DNA of 64,000 nt. It comes from JBMOUD01 sp049319665. GTDB lineage: Bacteria > Pseudomonadota > Gammaproteobacteria > Enterobacterales > Enterobacteriaceae. How positions within the stretch are numbered: position 1 is the stretch's first letter; each line of letters begins with the position of its first letter. Positions 55,868 to 64,000 of this stretch are shown piece by piece. The DNA is taken from the NCBI RefSeq assembly GCF_049319665.1, contig NZ_JBMOUD010000005.1, forward strand, positions 1 to 64,000, written 5' to 3'. The position numbers and the translations under genes were made by a program. Under the pieces are notes generated by a model. The model saw only the letters and a program-made list of their open reading frames with translations. It did not search any database and was not told the origin of the DNA.

Positions 55868-56037
55868 GGCTCCAGAAAGGAGCCCTCAGAGTGCTGACAA
55901 AGTCGGTTATTAGGGAAAGTAAGGCGTTGGGGTCGTAGCGAGCCTGCTCGCCGGAGCGCCCCTAGCATTACTAGGCCCGTGTATCTCGATATCGAAGACA
56001 ACGTTGTCATCAAACTCCAGACTCCAGAAAGGAGCCT
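55868..56037 (-). mobile_element. YPAL-type miniature insertion in the fhuB terminator
   Basis: Core 55885-56017 matches the element at 37751-37915 at all but a handful of positions, in the same orientation. Flanks are copies of a terminator-like stem: GGCTCCAGAAAGGAGCC at 55868-55884 and the same with one change (GACTCC) at 56021-56037. The right copy starts a few bases past the fhuB stop. As with the first copy, insertion duplicated the hairpin. Confidence 0.87.
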
Positions 56038-56042
56038 GAATG

Positions 56043-58031
56043 CTAACTGGCCTGCCGACGAAGTAAGTAAATAAAATAAGGCGCGCCAATAAAGGTGGCC
56101 AACAGCCCTGCGGGGATCTGCTCTGGGAAGGCGATCATTCTGCCAAGCCAGTCGGCCAAGACCATTAGCACTCCTCCCAGAATGCTGGCAATGGCCCATT
56201 GCGGCATCGCACGACGGAAACCCAACATGCGCGCCATATGCGGAGCCATCAAACCGATAAAGCTGAGCGGCCCAACCGTTAAAGTTGCCGCCGCCGTCAT
56301 CATCGCGGCCAACAGCAGGATTGCCATACGTGTTGGCGTCAGCGCTAATCCCACCGAGCGGGACGTTACGCTGCCAAGAGGTAATACATTCACCCAACGA
56401 CGGCACAAAGGTACTAACAGCATGAGTACCACCGCAATGGCAGCAGTGCGCCACGCTTGTTCTGCGGTAACTGAATAGGTCGAGCCGGATAACCAGGTCA
56501 GCAAGGTTCCCATACGCGGATCGCCGCTTGCCAGTAACAACGAGACTAAGGTGCTAAACGCGGTGCTCAATGCGATACCACTAAGCAACATACGTTCTGG
56601 TGAGAAACGCTGTAAGCCCGATGCCAGCATGACCACAAGCAACGTTAACGCAGCGCCAGCACTCCCTGCCGGTAGTAACCAGACAAAAGCGTCTCCTGGC
56701 ACCAGAAATAGCATCATAACAACACCGAAAGCCGCACCAGAGCTAATACCTAACACTTCCGGGCTGGCCATCGGATTTCCGGTCAGCTTTTGAATCAATA
56801 CGCCAGATGACGCGAGCATGATACCGGCGGCTAATGCTGCTAGTACGCGCGGTAGCCGCCACGGCAGCAGTGCCTCAAACTGTTGCCCCGTCGCCCAATG
56901 CCAGCTGACGCTATTGCGACCTAACATCAATGCAACCACAACGATAGCTAACAGCGCCAATAATCCTAACAGGCTCCAGTTGACGATAGATTGCCGTTCA
57001 TTAGGCACCCGATCGCCTTGATTCATTGGCGGCGGTGCCATGCTATGACGCAAACGCGGCAGCAGAATAAGTAACAGGGGCGCGCCGATCAAAGCCGTGG
57101 CGGCACCGGTTGGGATCTCCTGCCATACCAGCGTTAACCACTGCATGATTTGGTCGGTCAGCCATAGCAACAACGCCCCAATCAACGGCGCGAGTAACAA
57201 GCGAGTGGTTAATCGTCGGGCACCCAGCATTTTTGCCAGCAACGGTGCAAACAGGCCGATAAAACCAATAATGCCTACCGCATTCACCAGTTGCGCGCTC
57301 ATTAAAATCGCTAAACTCAGTACCGCTAATCGCGCGGCAGATAATCCCAGTCCGAGGTTTTTAGCCACGCCATCATCAAGCCCAAGCAAGGTCATTGGGC
57401 GCTGCAATAAGAAAGCCAACAACCAAACAATGATCAATCGTGGCAACAGGAAGCTCGCCTGACTCCAGTCCTGCTGGTTCAACGAACCGCTGCTCCACAT
57501 AAACAAGCTTTGTAATTGTTGATAATGGAACAGCCCAAATAGATTATTCACCGCGCCACAGTACAGCCCTAAGACCAAACCGGCCAAGATCAGCGTGACC
57601 GGCGATAGGCGCTTACCCCAGGCAATACCAAATACGAGTAAGCCGACGACGATAGCACCGATCATCGCCGCAAATTGCAACGTCAGTTCACCCCCTGGCA
57701 GCGCCCATAATGTCGCAACCGTCAGCCCAAGCTGAGCACCGGCAGACACGCCCAAGGTTGCCGGTTCTGCCAACGGGTTACGTAACACCTGCTGAAACAG
57801 CAGGCCAACTAAGCCGAGGCTGGCGCCGGCTAATAGCGCAACCGCAATACGCGGCAACATGCTGTAGTGGAATACCATCTGACGCACATCATCGATATTC
57901 GGCTGCCATAACGCGCCTGACCACAATGAGACCGGTAATTGATGCTGTAAGTTGGAGAAGGTCATTGCCAGCGATAGCAGTACCAACAGGACTAACAAGC
58001 CCACAGGGAAAATAAAGGAACGGCGAATCAT
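56043..58031 (-). CDS. fhuB: Ferric hydroxamate ABC transporter permease FhuB
   Basis: The fused double-length permease of the ferrichrome importer, 662 residues with two homologous halves of about ten helices. Coupling segments for FhuC appear twice: GIIGFIGLFAPLLAKML and LSFIGLMAPHMARMLGF. It overlaps fhuD by four bases and is the last gene of fhuACDB; the YPAL element follows. Confidence 0.96.
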   Translation of the reverse strand: MIRRSFIFPVGLLVLLVLLSLAMTFSNLQHQLPVSLWSGALWQPNIDDVRQMVFHYSMLPRIAVALLAGASLGLVGLLFQQVLRNPLAEPATLGVSAGAQLGLTVATLWALPGGELTLQFAAMIGAIVVGLLVFGIAWGKRLSPVTLILAGLVLGLYCGAVNNLFGLFHYQQLQSLFMWSSGSLNQQDWSQASFLLPRLIIVWLLAFLLQRPMTLLGLDDGVAKNLGLGLSAARLAVLSLAILMSAQLVNAVGIIGFIGLFAPLLAKMLGARRLTTRLLLAPLIGALLLWLTDQIMQWLTLVWQEIPTGAATALIGAPLLLILLPRLRHSMAPPPMNQGDRVPNERQSIVNWSLLGLLALLAIVVVALMLGRNSVSWHWATGQQFEALLPWRLPRVLAALAAGIMLASSGVLIQKLTGNPMASPEVLGISSGAAFGVVMMLFLVPGDAFVWLLPAGSAGAALTLLVVMLASGLQRFSPERMLLSGIALSTAFSTLVSLLLASGDPRMGTLLTWLSGSTYSVTAEQAWRTAAIAVVLMLLVPLCRRWVNVLPLGSVTSRSVGLALTPTRMAILLLAAMMTAAATLTVGPLSFIGLMAPHMARMLGFRRAMPQWAIASILGGVLMVLADWLGRMIAFPEQIPAGLLATFIGAPYFIYLLRRQAS

Positions 58032-58945
58032 GCGGGTTTACCCAGTAGGTCAGATAACAGATGGCAAAAGCGCATGGCGCTAAAGGTCGAACCGTAATAC
58101 CAAACCGCAGGCACTACACTAAATTGGTTGCTGCGCACAAAAGACAAGGACTGCCACAACGGCGTGCGGGAAACCTGCGCCACAATATCGCGACTGTCGT
58201 GATCAAAGCACAAGACATGCGCATCTTTTATTGCCGCTAAGCGTTCAATACCAATGGAGATACTTCCCCAAAAGCTGGTTTCCTCTTGCCAGGCGTTGGT
58301 CAAGCCCACGTCGTCCATCACTTCCTGAAACAAGCTATTGGCCCCAAAAACCAGCACATGGCGTGTATCCAAAAAGGTGATCAACAACAGCGGTTTAGCC
58401 GCCGCAGCCTGTACCCGCAAACGGGTTTGTTCTAACAAGGCATGATAGCGAGCAATATGTTCAGCGGCGCGTTGTGGCAACGCCAGATGTGTCGCCAATA
58501 AATTAAGCGAACGAATCGATTGTTGCAGCGGTTTGCCGGTACCGTCATTGGCGGTCAACATCAATACCGGCGCAATTGGCGTTAATTGGCTATTGTTCGG
58601 GCCATATTCTCGGGAGATCAGTAACAATGATGGCTCGAGTTGTTGCATCAGCTCCATATTCGGCTCGGTGCGCTGCCCCACGTTAATCACGCTGGCCGGT
58701 AGCGCGGGCTCTTTTACCCAAACCTGATAATCGTGGGTATCCGCTATCGCCATGGGGACCACGCCCAATGCCATTAATAGTTCGGCGGGTAGCCATTCAA
58801 GCGCAATAATTCGCTGTAAATCAGGACGACTGGCCGCCAACGCAGGCCAGGTCGATAACAACGGTGATAGCGCCAACGCCTGCAACAGACGGCGACGGCT
58901 GATGCCAGAAAAAATCGGCATCGTTGTGAGAGGTTTTTTTGACAT
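58028..58945 (-). CDS. fhuD: Ferric hydroxamate periplasmic binding protein FhuD
   Basis: Binds ferrichrome-type siderophores in the periplasm. It has 305 residues from MSKKPLTTMPIF; an in-frame GTG at 58963 overlaps the fhuC stop. The signal sequence SGISRRRLLQALALSPLL carries twin arginines, so Tat export is possible, as in E. coli. Ligand segments IALEWLPAELLMALG and VFGANSLFQEVMDDVG are conserved. Confidence 0.95.
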   Translation of the reverse strand: MSKKPLTTMPIFSGISRRRLLQALALSPLLSTWPALAASRPDLQRIIALEWLPAELLMALGVVPMAIADTHDYQVWVKEPALPASVINVGQRTEPNMELMQQLEPSLLLISREYGPNNSQLTPIAPVLMLTANDGTGKPLQQSIRSLNLLATHLALPQRAAEHIARYHALLEQTRLRVQAAAAKPLLLITFLDTRHVLVFGANSLFQEVMDDVGLTNAWQEETSFWGSISIGIERLAAIKDAHVLCFDHDSRDIVAQVSRTPLWQSLSFVRSNQFSVVPAVWYYGSTFSAMRFCHLLSDLLGKPA

Positions 58946-58962
58946 ACAGCTCTTAAATATCA

Positions 58963-59769
58963 CTACAAAACAAAACTCACCGGTGCACCACCGGACGGAT
59001 GCGGTACGGTTCCCATCGGTATCCCGTAAACGCTTTCCAGCACGTTGCCTTGCATCATCTCCAGTGGCGATCCTTGGGCAATCATTTCACCACCGCGCAA
59101 CGCCACCAGATGGTCGCAATAACGCGCAGCCATATTGATATCGTGCAGTACAGCAATCACCGTTAGCCCTTGTTCATGGCTGAGCCGTTGTATCAACGCC
59201 AGCACATCAACCTGATGAGCAATATCCAGCGCTGATGTTGGCTCATCGAGTAACAGGCAACGACTATCTTGTGCCACCATCATTGCCAGCCAGGCGCGCT
59301 GACGCTCACCACCGGACAAACTATCGACCAAACGCTGCGCGAAAGGTGCCAAGCCAACCTGTTCTATCGCCTGCTGCACTTTATCGCGATCCTGCTGGCG
59401 AAAACGCCCCAATGCACCGTGCCACGGATAGCGGCCAATCGCGACCAGCTCTTGTACCGTCATCCCTTCAGCAGCGGGCAACTGTTGTGGCAAATAGGCC
59501 ACCTGACGGGCAAAGGCCTTGCTGTCCCACTGTGCAACGGGCACATCGTTTAGCAGAATCTCCCCAGCACTTGCCGACTGATGACGTCCAAGCATCTTCA
59601 GCAGTGTTGATTTCCCCGAGCCATTATGACCAATTAAGCCGCAAACTTTGCCTTGTGGGAAACTCAGAGACAACGGTGCCAGCAAGGTGCGACCTGGTAC
59701 CGTAAAACTGACCTGTTGCAGTTGGAAGGTGCTGTTGTCACCTTGTGCTTGTTGTTTAGAATGTTGCAT
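58963..59769 (-). CDS. fhuC: Ferric hydroxamate ABC transporter ATPase FhuC
   Basis: The ATPase of the ferrichrome importer, 268 residues. Walker A GHNGSGKST, signature LSGGERQRAWLAM, Walker B CLLLDEPTSALD and the switch His in VLHDINMAARYC are intact. It follows fhuA by 63 bases that hold a hairpin. Confidence 0.96.
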   Translation of the reverse strand: MQHSKQQAQGDNSTFQLQQVSFTVPGRTLLAPLSLSFPQGKVCGLIGHNGSGKSTLLKMLGRHQSASAGEILLNDVPVAQWDSKAFARQVAYLPQQLPAAEGMTVQELVAIGRYPWHGALGRFRQQDRDKVQQAIEQVGLAPFAQRLVDSLSGGERQRAWLAMMVAQDSRCLLLDEPTSALDIAHQVDVLALIQRLSHEQGLTVIAVLHDINMAARYCDHLVALRGGEMIAQGSPLEMMQGNVLESVYGIPMGTVPHPSGGAPVSFVL

Positions 59770-59783
59770 CGCGACCTACTGAT

Positions 59784-59812
59784 AAAACGGGTACTCAGCA
59801 GCGTACCCGTTT
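59784..59812 (-). repeat. Inverted repeat between fhuA and fhuC
   Basis: AAACGGGTAC (59785-59794) pairs with GTACCCGTTT (59803-59812). It may reduce expression of fhuCDB relative to fhuA or protect the fhuA mRNA end. Confidence 0.55.
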
Positions 59813-59832
59813 GTTGATGATAAAATTGCGGA

Positions 59833-62049
59833 TCAGAAACGGAAGGTCGCGGTTGCTACAACCTCACGTTCAGCCCCCCAGTAACAGGCGTTACTGCTAT
59901 AACAGCTAGAAACGTATTGACGATTCAGCAGGTTATTCACATTTAATCCAATTGATGATCCTGGCATGCCAAAACGAGCCAGGTCATATTTTAGAGTGGC
60001 ATCAACCAGTGCATAACTGGCTACAGAGAAGGTCTGATTGATTTGAGGTCCGTCGGCGTAGAAGCTTGATGAAGAGCCGATATAACGCACACCCGAGCCA
60101 AGAGTCAACCCGCTAAGCTCCGTTTCATGGAAGGTATAATCTGCCCACAGAGAAGCCATATGACGCGGCACTTCAACCGGTTGTTTGCCTTGCCAGTTGT
60201 AGTCCTGAATATACTGCGCGTCGGTGTAAGTATAAGAAGCAATCAGATTAACATTGGCGTTAACTGCCGCTTTAGCCTCAAGCTCGACACCACGTGAGCG
60301 AATTTTACCGGTTTGAATTGAGAAAGCAGGATTGGTTGGATCCGTCGTTTTCAGATTATTTTCAGTCAAATTAAAGACGGCGGCAGTCAGGCTGATAGGG
60401 CGATCTTTCGGAATATATTTAACACCCGCCTCATACTGCTCACCGTGAGCCGGGTCAAACGGCTTGGCATTAATATCAGCCCCGGTTTGCGGCTCGAACG
60501 ATTGGCTATAGCTAAAGTAAGGTGAAATCCCATTATCGAACAGATAGTTCAAGCCACCGCGCCAGGTAAACTGGTGGTTATTGTTGACTGCAAGCGTATT
60601 CGCGTTGCGATCGAAGGTTGAGGTTTTGGCGTAATCAAAACGACCACCGGCGGTCAGCACCCATTTATTCCACTCGGCCTGTTCTTGCAAATAAGCCCCC
60701 GTCTGCTCCTGACGATCGAGGATATTATAGGCAAAGGTTCCGACGACATTCGGGTTGCCATACTGCGGGTTGAGCAAATTGAGATTGCTCGCCGTGCCAT
60801 ATTCGGCATTAACGTCGTTACGCATGCGCATATAATCAAGGCCAACCAGCAGCGTATGATCAATACCGGCGGTGTTAAATTTCGCCTGCGCCTGGGTATC
60901 AACATCAAAGTTATTCAGATTTTCTATCGAGCTAAGAGAGCCGCGGCCAAGAACGCCAGGGGAAACGAAGCCGGTGTTATAAACACCAAGGTCATAGCCC
61001 GAAATTTTCGTATAGCGCAGATTCTGATGCACCGACCAGGTATCGTTAAAGCTATGGTCAAAGCTGTATCCCACCATTTTCTGGTTACGGGAATATTTTT
61101 GGCCGGTGTCGCTATCGGTAAAGTTGGTCGACAGTTTGTGTGAGTTGCCGTTAGCATCGACATAAGGCACCACAGAACCTTGGCGTGGTGTCCAACCATA
61201 GAATCCCGTTTGCGGATCGTTTTGGAAGTTACTCAGGAAAGTAAAATTGGTTTTATCATCTGGTCGCCAGCTAAACGATGGCGCGATGGCATAGCGCTTC
61301 TCTTTCGCCAGTAATTGCTGACTATCGGCACTGCGAGCCAGGCCTGTTAGACGATATGAATAAACGCCTGCATCATCAATCGCATCGCTAAAATCAAAAC
61401 CGGTCTGGAACAGATTATCACTGCCCATTTTGAATTGTACTTCTTTCAATGGTTCGGTAGTTGGGCGCTTACTCACCATACTTACCACGCCACCAGGGCT
61501 GCTTTTGCCATACAGTACTGAAGCCGGGCCACGCAGAACTTCTACGCGCTCAAGCATATAAGGGTCGATTGAGGCTTCAGAATAGAAATCCCCCTGTAAC
61601 TTAATACCATCGAGATATTGATTGATGCCGGTCGGTGTAATACCGCGAATCGCAATGAAATCATAAGTACTAGAACTACCACGGCTAGCGAACACACCCG
61701 GCGTCATATTCAGCGCTTGCTTCACCGTATCTGGCTGGCGCATATCCATCTCTTGGCGCGTCACGACCGATACCGACTGCGGCGTTTTAACCAGTGGTGT
61801 ATCAGTTTTTGTGGCCGTTGCACTGTGCTTGGCAGCAATAGTTGCCGTTGGCCCCCACGCTGATTCTTGTGCAACAGGCGTGCTGCCGACGACAGTAATA
61901 GTATCGCCATTTTTAGCCGTATCGGCGCTATCAGCCGCAACGGCCTGGAAAGCGAAAGAACTGAAAGCTGCAGCAATGGTTATTGCCAATTTGCCACGTG
62001 CGAACTGCCGTTGTGGCAAGTTCACTGCGGGTGCGCGCATTAAGGACAT
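59833..62049 (-). CDS. fhuA: Ferrichrome outer-membrane receptor FhuA
   Basis: A TonB-dependent beta-barrel of 738 residues. A signal peptide ends near FQAVAADS; the TonB box is DTITVVGS, followed by the plug (RGITPTGINQYLDGIKL, VEVLRGPASVLYGKSSPGG) and the barrel ending VATATFRF. SSCYSSNACYWGAE keeps the C-terminal cysteine pair. The E. coli L4 loop with its own cysteine pair is missing and the region is shorter. First gene of fhuACDB, with a Fur box upstream. Confidence 0.95.
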   Translation of the reverse strand: MSLMRAPAVNLPQRQFARGKLAITIAAAFSSFAFQAVAADSADTAKNGDTITVVGSTPVAQESAWGPTATIAAKHSATATKTDTPLVKTPQSVSVVTRQEMDMRQPDTVKQALNMTPGVFASRGSSSTYDFIAIRGITPTGINQYLDGIKLQGDFYSEASIDPYMLERVEVLRGPASVLYGKSSPGGVVSMVSKRPTTEPLKEVQFKMGSDNLFQTGFDFSDAIDDAGVYSYRLTGLARSADSQQLLAKEKRYAIAPSFSWRPDDKTNFTFLSNFQNDPQTGFYGWTPRQGSVVPYVDANGNSHKLSTNFTDSDTGQKYSRNQKMVGYSFDHSFNDTWSVHQNLRYTKISGYDLGVYNTGFVSPGVLGRGSLSSIENLNNFDVDTQAQAKFNTAGIDHTLLVGLDYMRMRNDVNAEYGTASNLNLLNPQYGNPNVVGTFAYNILDRQEQTGAYLQEQAEWNKWVLTAGGRFDYAKTSTFDRNANTLAVNNNHQFTWRGGLNYLFDNGISPYFSYSQSFEPQTGADINAKPFDPAHGEQYEAGVKYIPKDRPISLTAAVFNLTENNLKTTDPTNPAFSIQTGKIRSRGVELEAKAAVNANVNLIASYTYTDAQYIQDYNWQGKQPVEVPRHMASLWADYTFHETELSGLTLGSGVRYIGSSSSFYADGPQINQTFSVASYALVDATLKYDLARFGMPGSSIGLNVNNLLNRQYVSSCYSSNACYWGAEREVVATATFRF

Positions 62050-62096
62050 GTTAGTGATCTCTAAACGTTGAATGGTAATAGCAATAGAAATGCAAA

Positions 62097-62111
62097 CGAT
62101 AATTATTATTA
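62097..62111 (-). promoter_or_regulatory. Fur box of fhuA
   Basis: CGATAATTATTATTA matches the 7-1-7 Fur consensus TGATAAT-A-ATTATCA with few changes and lies about 50 bases before the fhuA ATG. It should repress the operon under iron-replete conditions. Confidence 0.75.
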
Positions 62112-62244
62112 TGACGGCGAATAATATATGCCATTACTAGAAAATCGCAAGCCCGCCAAATTCAACCAGCTCGAGTCAAAAATACGGCATATCCAGCTGT
62201 TAAATAACATAATTCACAAAATAACAGCGAAATTTAAGGATATA

Positions 62245-62275
62245 AAAAAGGCGCAATTTTCATTGCGCCTTTAAG
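62245..62275 (-). terminator. mrcB terminator
   Basis: On the minus strand GGCGCAAT-GAAA-ATTGCGCC is followed by a T run, about 85 bases past the mrcB stop. Confidence 0.85.
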
Positions 62276-62356
62276 AAACTGCTTAGCATATTATGTCTAT
62301 CAATGAACAAGCCGTTAAGAAATCGTTAGCTCATCGTAGTAAACAATACATTGGCT

Positions 62357-64000
62357 TTAGTTGCTGCCAAACATCTCTTTTATCCATCCAGGAACACCTT
62401 TGCCATCCCCCTCTTCCTGTTTCTGCGGCTGTTGTTGAGCCGGCTGTGAAGATGATGGCTGCTGTTGCACCTGTTGTGCGGCTTGCACCTGTGCCTGTGG
62501 TTGTGACTGGCAGAGTGCCTGTGGGTTAGTCGTCCAGACAGGAATACTACGGACTGCACTGCTACCACCAAACATTCCAGTATTACCGTCACAGACAAAG
62601 TTGCCGCTAGCATCGATATTCATCAGGCTAACATCTTCTGGCATCTGCAAATTCAACGGTTGCGGTGTTTCATTGGACAGATAGCGGCTGAATAATGCCA
62701 TTGCACCGGTTGAACCCCAGAGTTTTGACGGGCCATTGTTATCACGACCTACCCAGGTAATCGCAACCTGATTACCATCAACACCCGCGAACCAGCTGTC
62801 ACGCAGTTCGTTAGATGTCCCGGTTTTTGCTGCCAGGTGCAGATTGCCAAACTTGGTTGCTAGCGCACGTGAGGTACCTTCTGCAACAACCTGTTGCATC
62901 GCGTATAGCGTCAGATAAGACGCCTGAGCTGGGATCACTCGTTGAGCCTGCGGGTAGCTTTGATACAACACCGTGCCATCCTCACCGATAACCGAACGCA
63001 CCGCTGATAGCGTAGCTTTATTACCGCCGCTGGCGATGGTCTGGTATTCCTGCGCCACTTCCATCGGCGTCAGTGCAATCGCACCTAACAGCATGGATGG
63101 CGTCTGGCTAAGCGACTCTTTAGGGATACCAAGGTTAATCAGCATATTGGTGATATTAGTCAGCCCAACAGCCATCCCCAAATTCACCGTAGGTACGTTC
63201 ATAGAACGCGCCAATGCATCAACCAGTAGAACTTGTCCACGGAATTGATGGTCATCATTGTGCGGTGACCAGGTCTGTCCGTTAGAGAGTTTAATGGTAA
63301 GGGGCTGATCCGGTAACACCGTATTCAAGCGATACTTATTCGGATCGCTTAACGCCGTTAAGTAAGTCGCCGGTTTTGCCAATGACCCCACCTGACGACG
63401 GGCCTGCATCGCACGGTTGAAACCAGCAAATTGCGTCTCAGCACCGCCGACCATAGCGCGAACTTCACCAGTGTAGCGATCGACAATTACCATCGCAGTT
63501 TCTATATCGTTGAAACCACTCTTCTTACGTAACTGCGGAATGCCTTCTTCTACTGCTTTTTCCGCCGCATCCTGCGAAACGGGGTCAAGCGTAGTGAAAA
63601 TTTTCACCCCAGACAGGTCAGTGATTTTATCGCCAAGCTTCTGTTGCAGCTCTTGGCGAACCATTTGCATAAACGCTGGCTGAGGTGAAATTACCCCGCC
63701 TTTCGGCTGCACGCCGAGTGGACGCGCACTGAGCATGTTATACAAATCTTGGTCGATAATTTTCTGTTCTTCTAACAGGCGCAATACCACGTTACGACGC
63801 TCAAGCGCCAGTTTCGGGTTACGCCAAGGGTTGTACAACGACGCCCCTTTCACCATACCAACCAGCAAGGCCTGCTGATCCAGACTCAGTTCATCAACCG
63901 GGCGACCAAAGTAATACAAGCTCGCCAGTGGGAAACCGCGAATCTGATCCGAGCCACTTTGTCCCAGATAGACTTCGTTCAGATACAGTTCAAGAATACG
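62357..64000 (-). CDS. mrcB: Penicillin-binding protein 1b, 3' part (cut by window edge)
   Basis: The window holds the last 547 codons; the 5' end lies beyond 64000. The first residues (RILELYLNEVYLGQ) are the end of the glycosyltransferase domain. The transpeptidase motifs are SLAK (nucleophile Ser), SMN and KTGTSNELRDSWFAG. The C terminus is Gln/Pro-rich and ends VPGWIKEMFGSN, as in E. coli PBP1b. It polymerises and cross-links peptidoglycan. Position beside fhuA is conserved. Confidence 0.96.
   Translation of the reverse strand, partial: RILELYLNEVYLGQSGSDQIRGFPLASLYYFGRPVDELSLDQQALLVGMVKGASLYNPWRNPKLALERRNVVLRLLEEQKIIDQDLYNMLSARPLGVQPKGGVISPQPAFMQMVRQELQQKLGDKITDLSGVKIFTTLDPVSQDAAEKAVEEGIPQLRKKSGFNDIETAMVIVDRYTGEVRAMVGGAETQFAGFNRAMQARRQVGSLAKPATYLTALSDPNKYRLNTVLPDQPLTIKLSNGQTWSPHNDDHQFRGQVLLVDALARSMNVPTVNLGMAVGLTNITNMLINLGIPKESLSQTPSMLLGAIALTPMEVAQEYQTIASGGNKATLSAVRSVIGEDGTVLYQSYPQAQRVIPAQASYLTLYAMQQVVAEGTSRALATKFGNLHLAAKTGTSNELRDSWFAGVDGNQVAITWVGRDNNGPSKLWGSTGAMALFSRYLSNETPQPLNLQMPEDVSLMNIDASGNFVCDGNTGMFGGSSAVRSIPVWTTNPQALCQSQPQAQVQAAQQVQQQPSSSQPAQQQPQKQEEGDGKGVPGWIKEMFGSN

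Overview
The window is chromosomal DNA of an enterobacterium, almost certainly a Yersinia. Most proteins closely resemble Escherichia coli K-12 orthologues, and the gene order follows E. coli blocks: ygfF-gcvPHT-ubiI-ubiH-pepP-ygfB-zapA-ssrS-fau, serA-rpiA-argP-yggE-argO-mscS-fbaA-pgk-epd, queD/queE-eno-pyrG-mazG-relA-rlmD-barA, and degP-dgt-mtnN-btuF-erpA-clcA-hemL-fhuBDCA-mrcB. Two nearly identical ~130-bp palindromic elements sit in duplicated transcription terminators, which is the signature of YPAL (Yersinia palindromic) miniature insertions. ERIC elements are also present. The species cannot be settled from the sequence alone.

Positions 1-8678 are the accessory part. They begin with the end of an unrecognised reading frame followed by a GC-rich series of hairpins (1-230). 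Next is a four-gene minus-strand operon (DUF2848 protein, amidase, a 51-codon reading frame, MHS-type transporter) facing a GntR regulator across a perfect 14-bp palindrome; this looks like uptake and hydrolysis of an unknown amide. Then comes a very AT-rich module (carboxymuconolactone decarboxylase-like protein, cupin, divergent LysR regulator) that looks acquired. ygfF and about 800 bases of hairpin-rich non-coding DNA follow, ending in a run of hairpins whose loops share CGGTC, three bases past the gcvP stop codon.

Positions 8679-25080 hold core metabolism: glycine cleavage (gcvTHP), the ubiquinone hydroxylases ubiI and ubiH with pepP and ygfB, zapA, 6S RNA, 5-formyl-THF cyclo-ligase, serA, rpiA, and the arginine exporter argO with its regulator argP. 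A type I toxin-antitoxin locus (hok with antisense sok) lies between argO and mscS. Positions 25744-37669 carry mscS, a glycolytic operon (epd-pgk-fbaA), a secreted alpha/beta-hydrolase-like protein that appears to have lost its catalytic residues, queuosine genes, and eno, pyrG and mazG. Positions 37929-48868 carry the stringent-response synthetase relA, rlmD, the sensor kinase barA, periplasmic protease degP behind a sigma-E promoter, dgt, and mtnN. Positions 48871-64000 carry btuF, a small exported protein, erpA, clcA, hemL, a DUF4153 membrane protein, the ferrichrome system fhuACDB behind a Fur box, and the 3' part of mrcB, cut by the window edge.

No tRNA or rRNA gene, CRISPR array, complete prophage or intact insertion sequence was seen. 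The points most worth checking are the CGGTC-loop hairpin series after gcvP, the GC-rich hairpin series at the left edge, the pseudo-hydrolase at 30955-31983, the unlisted small reading frame at 1644-1799, and the two terminator-splitting YPAL insertions.
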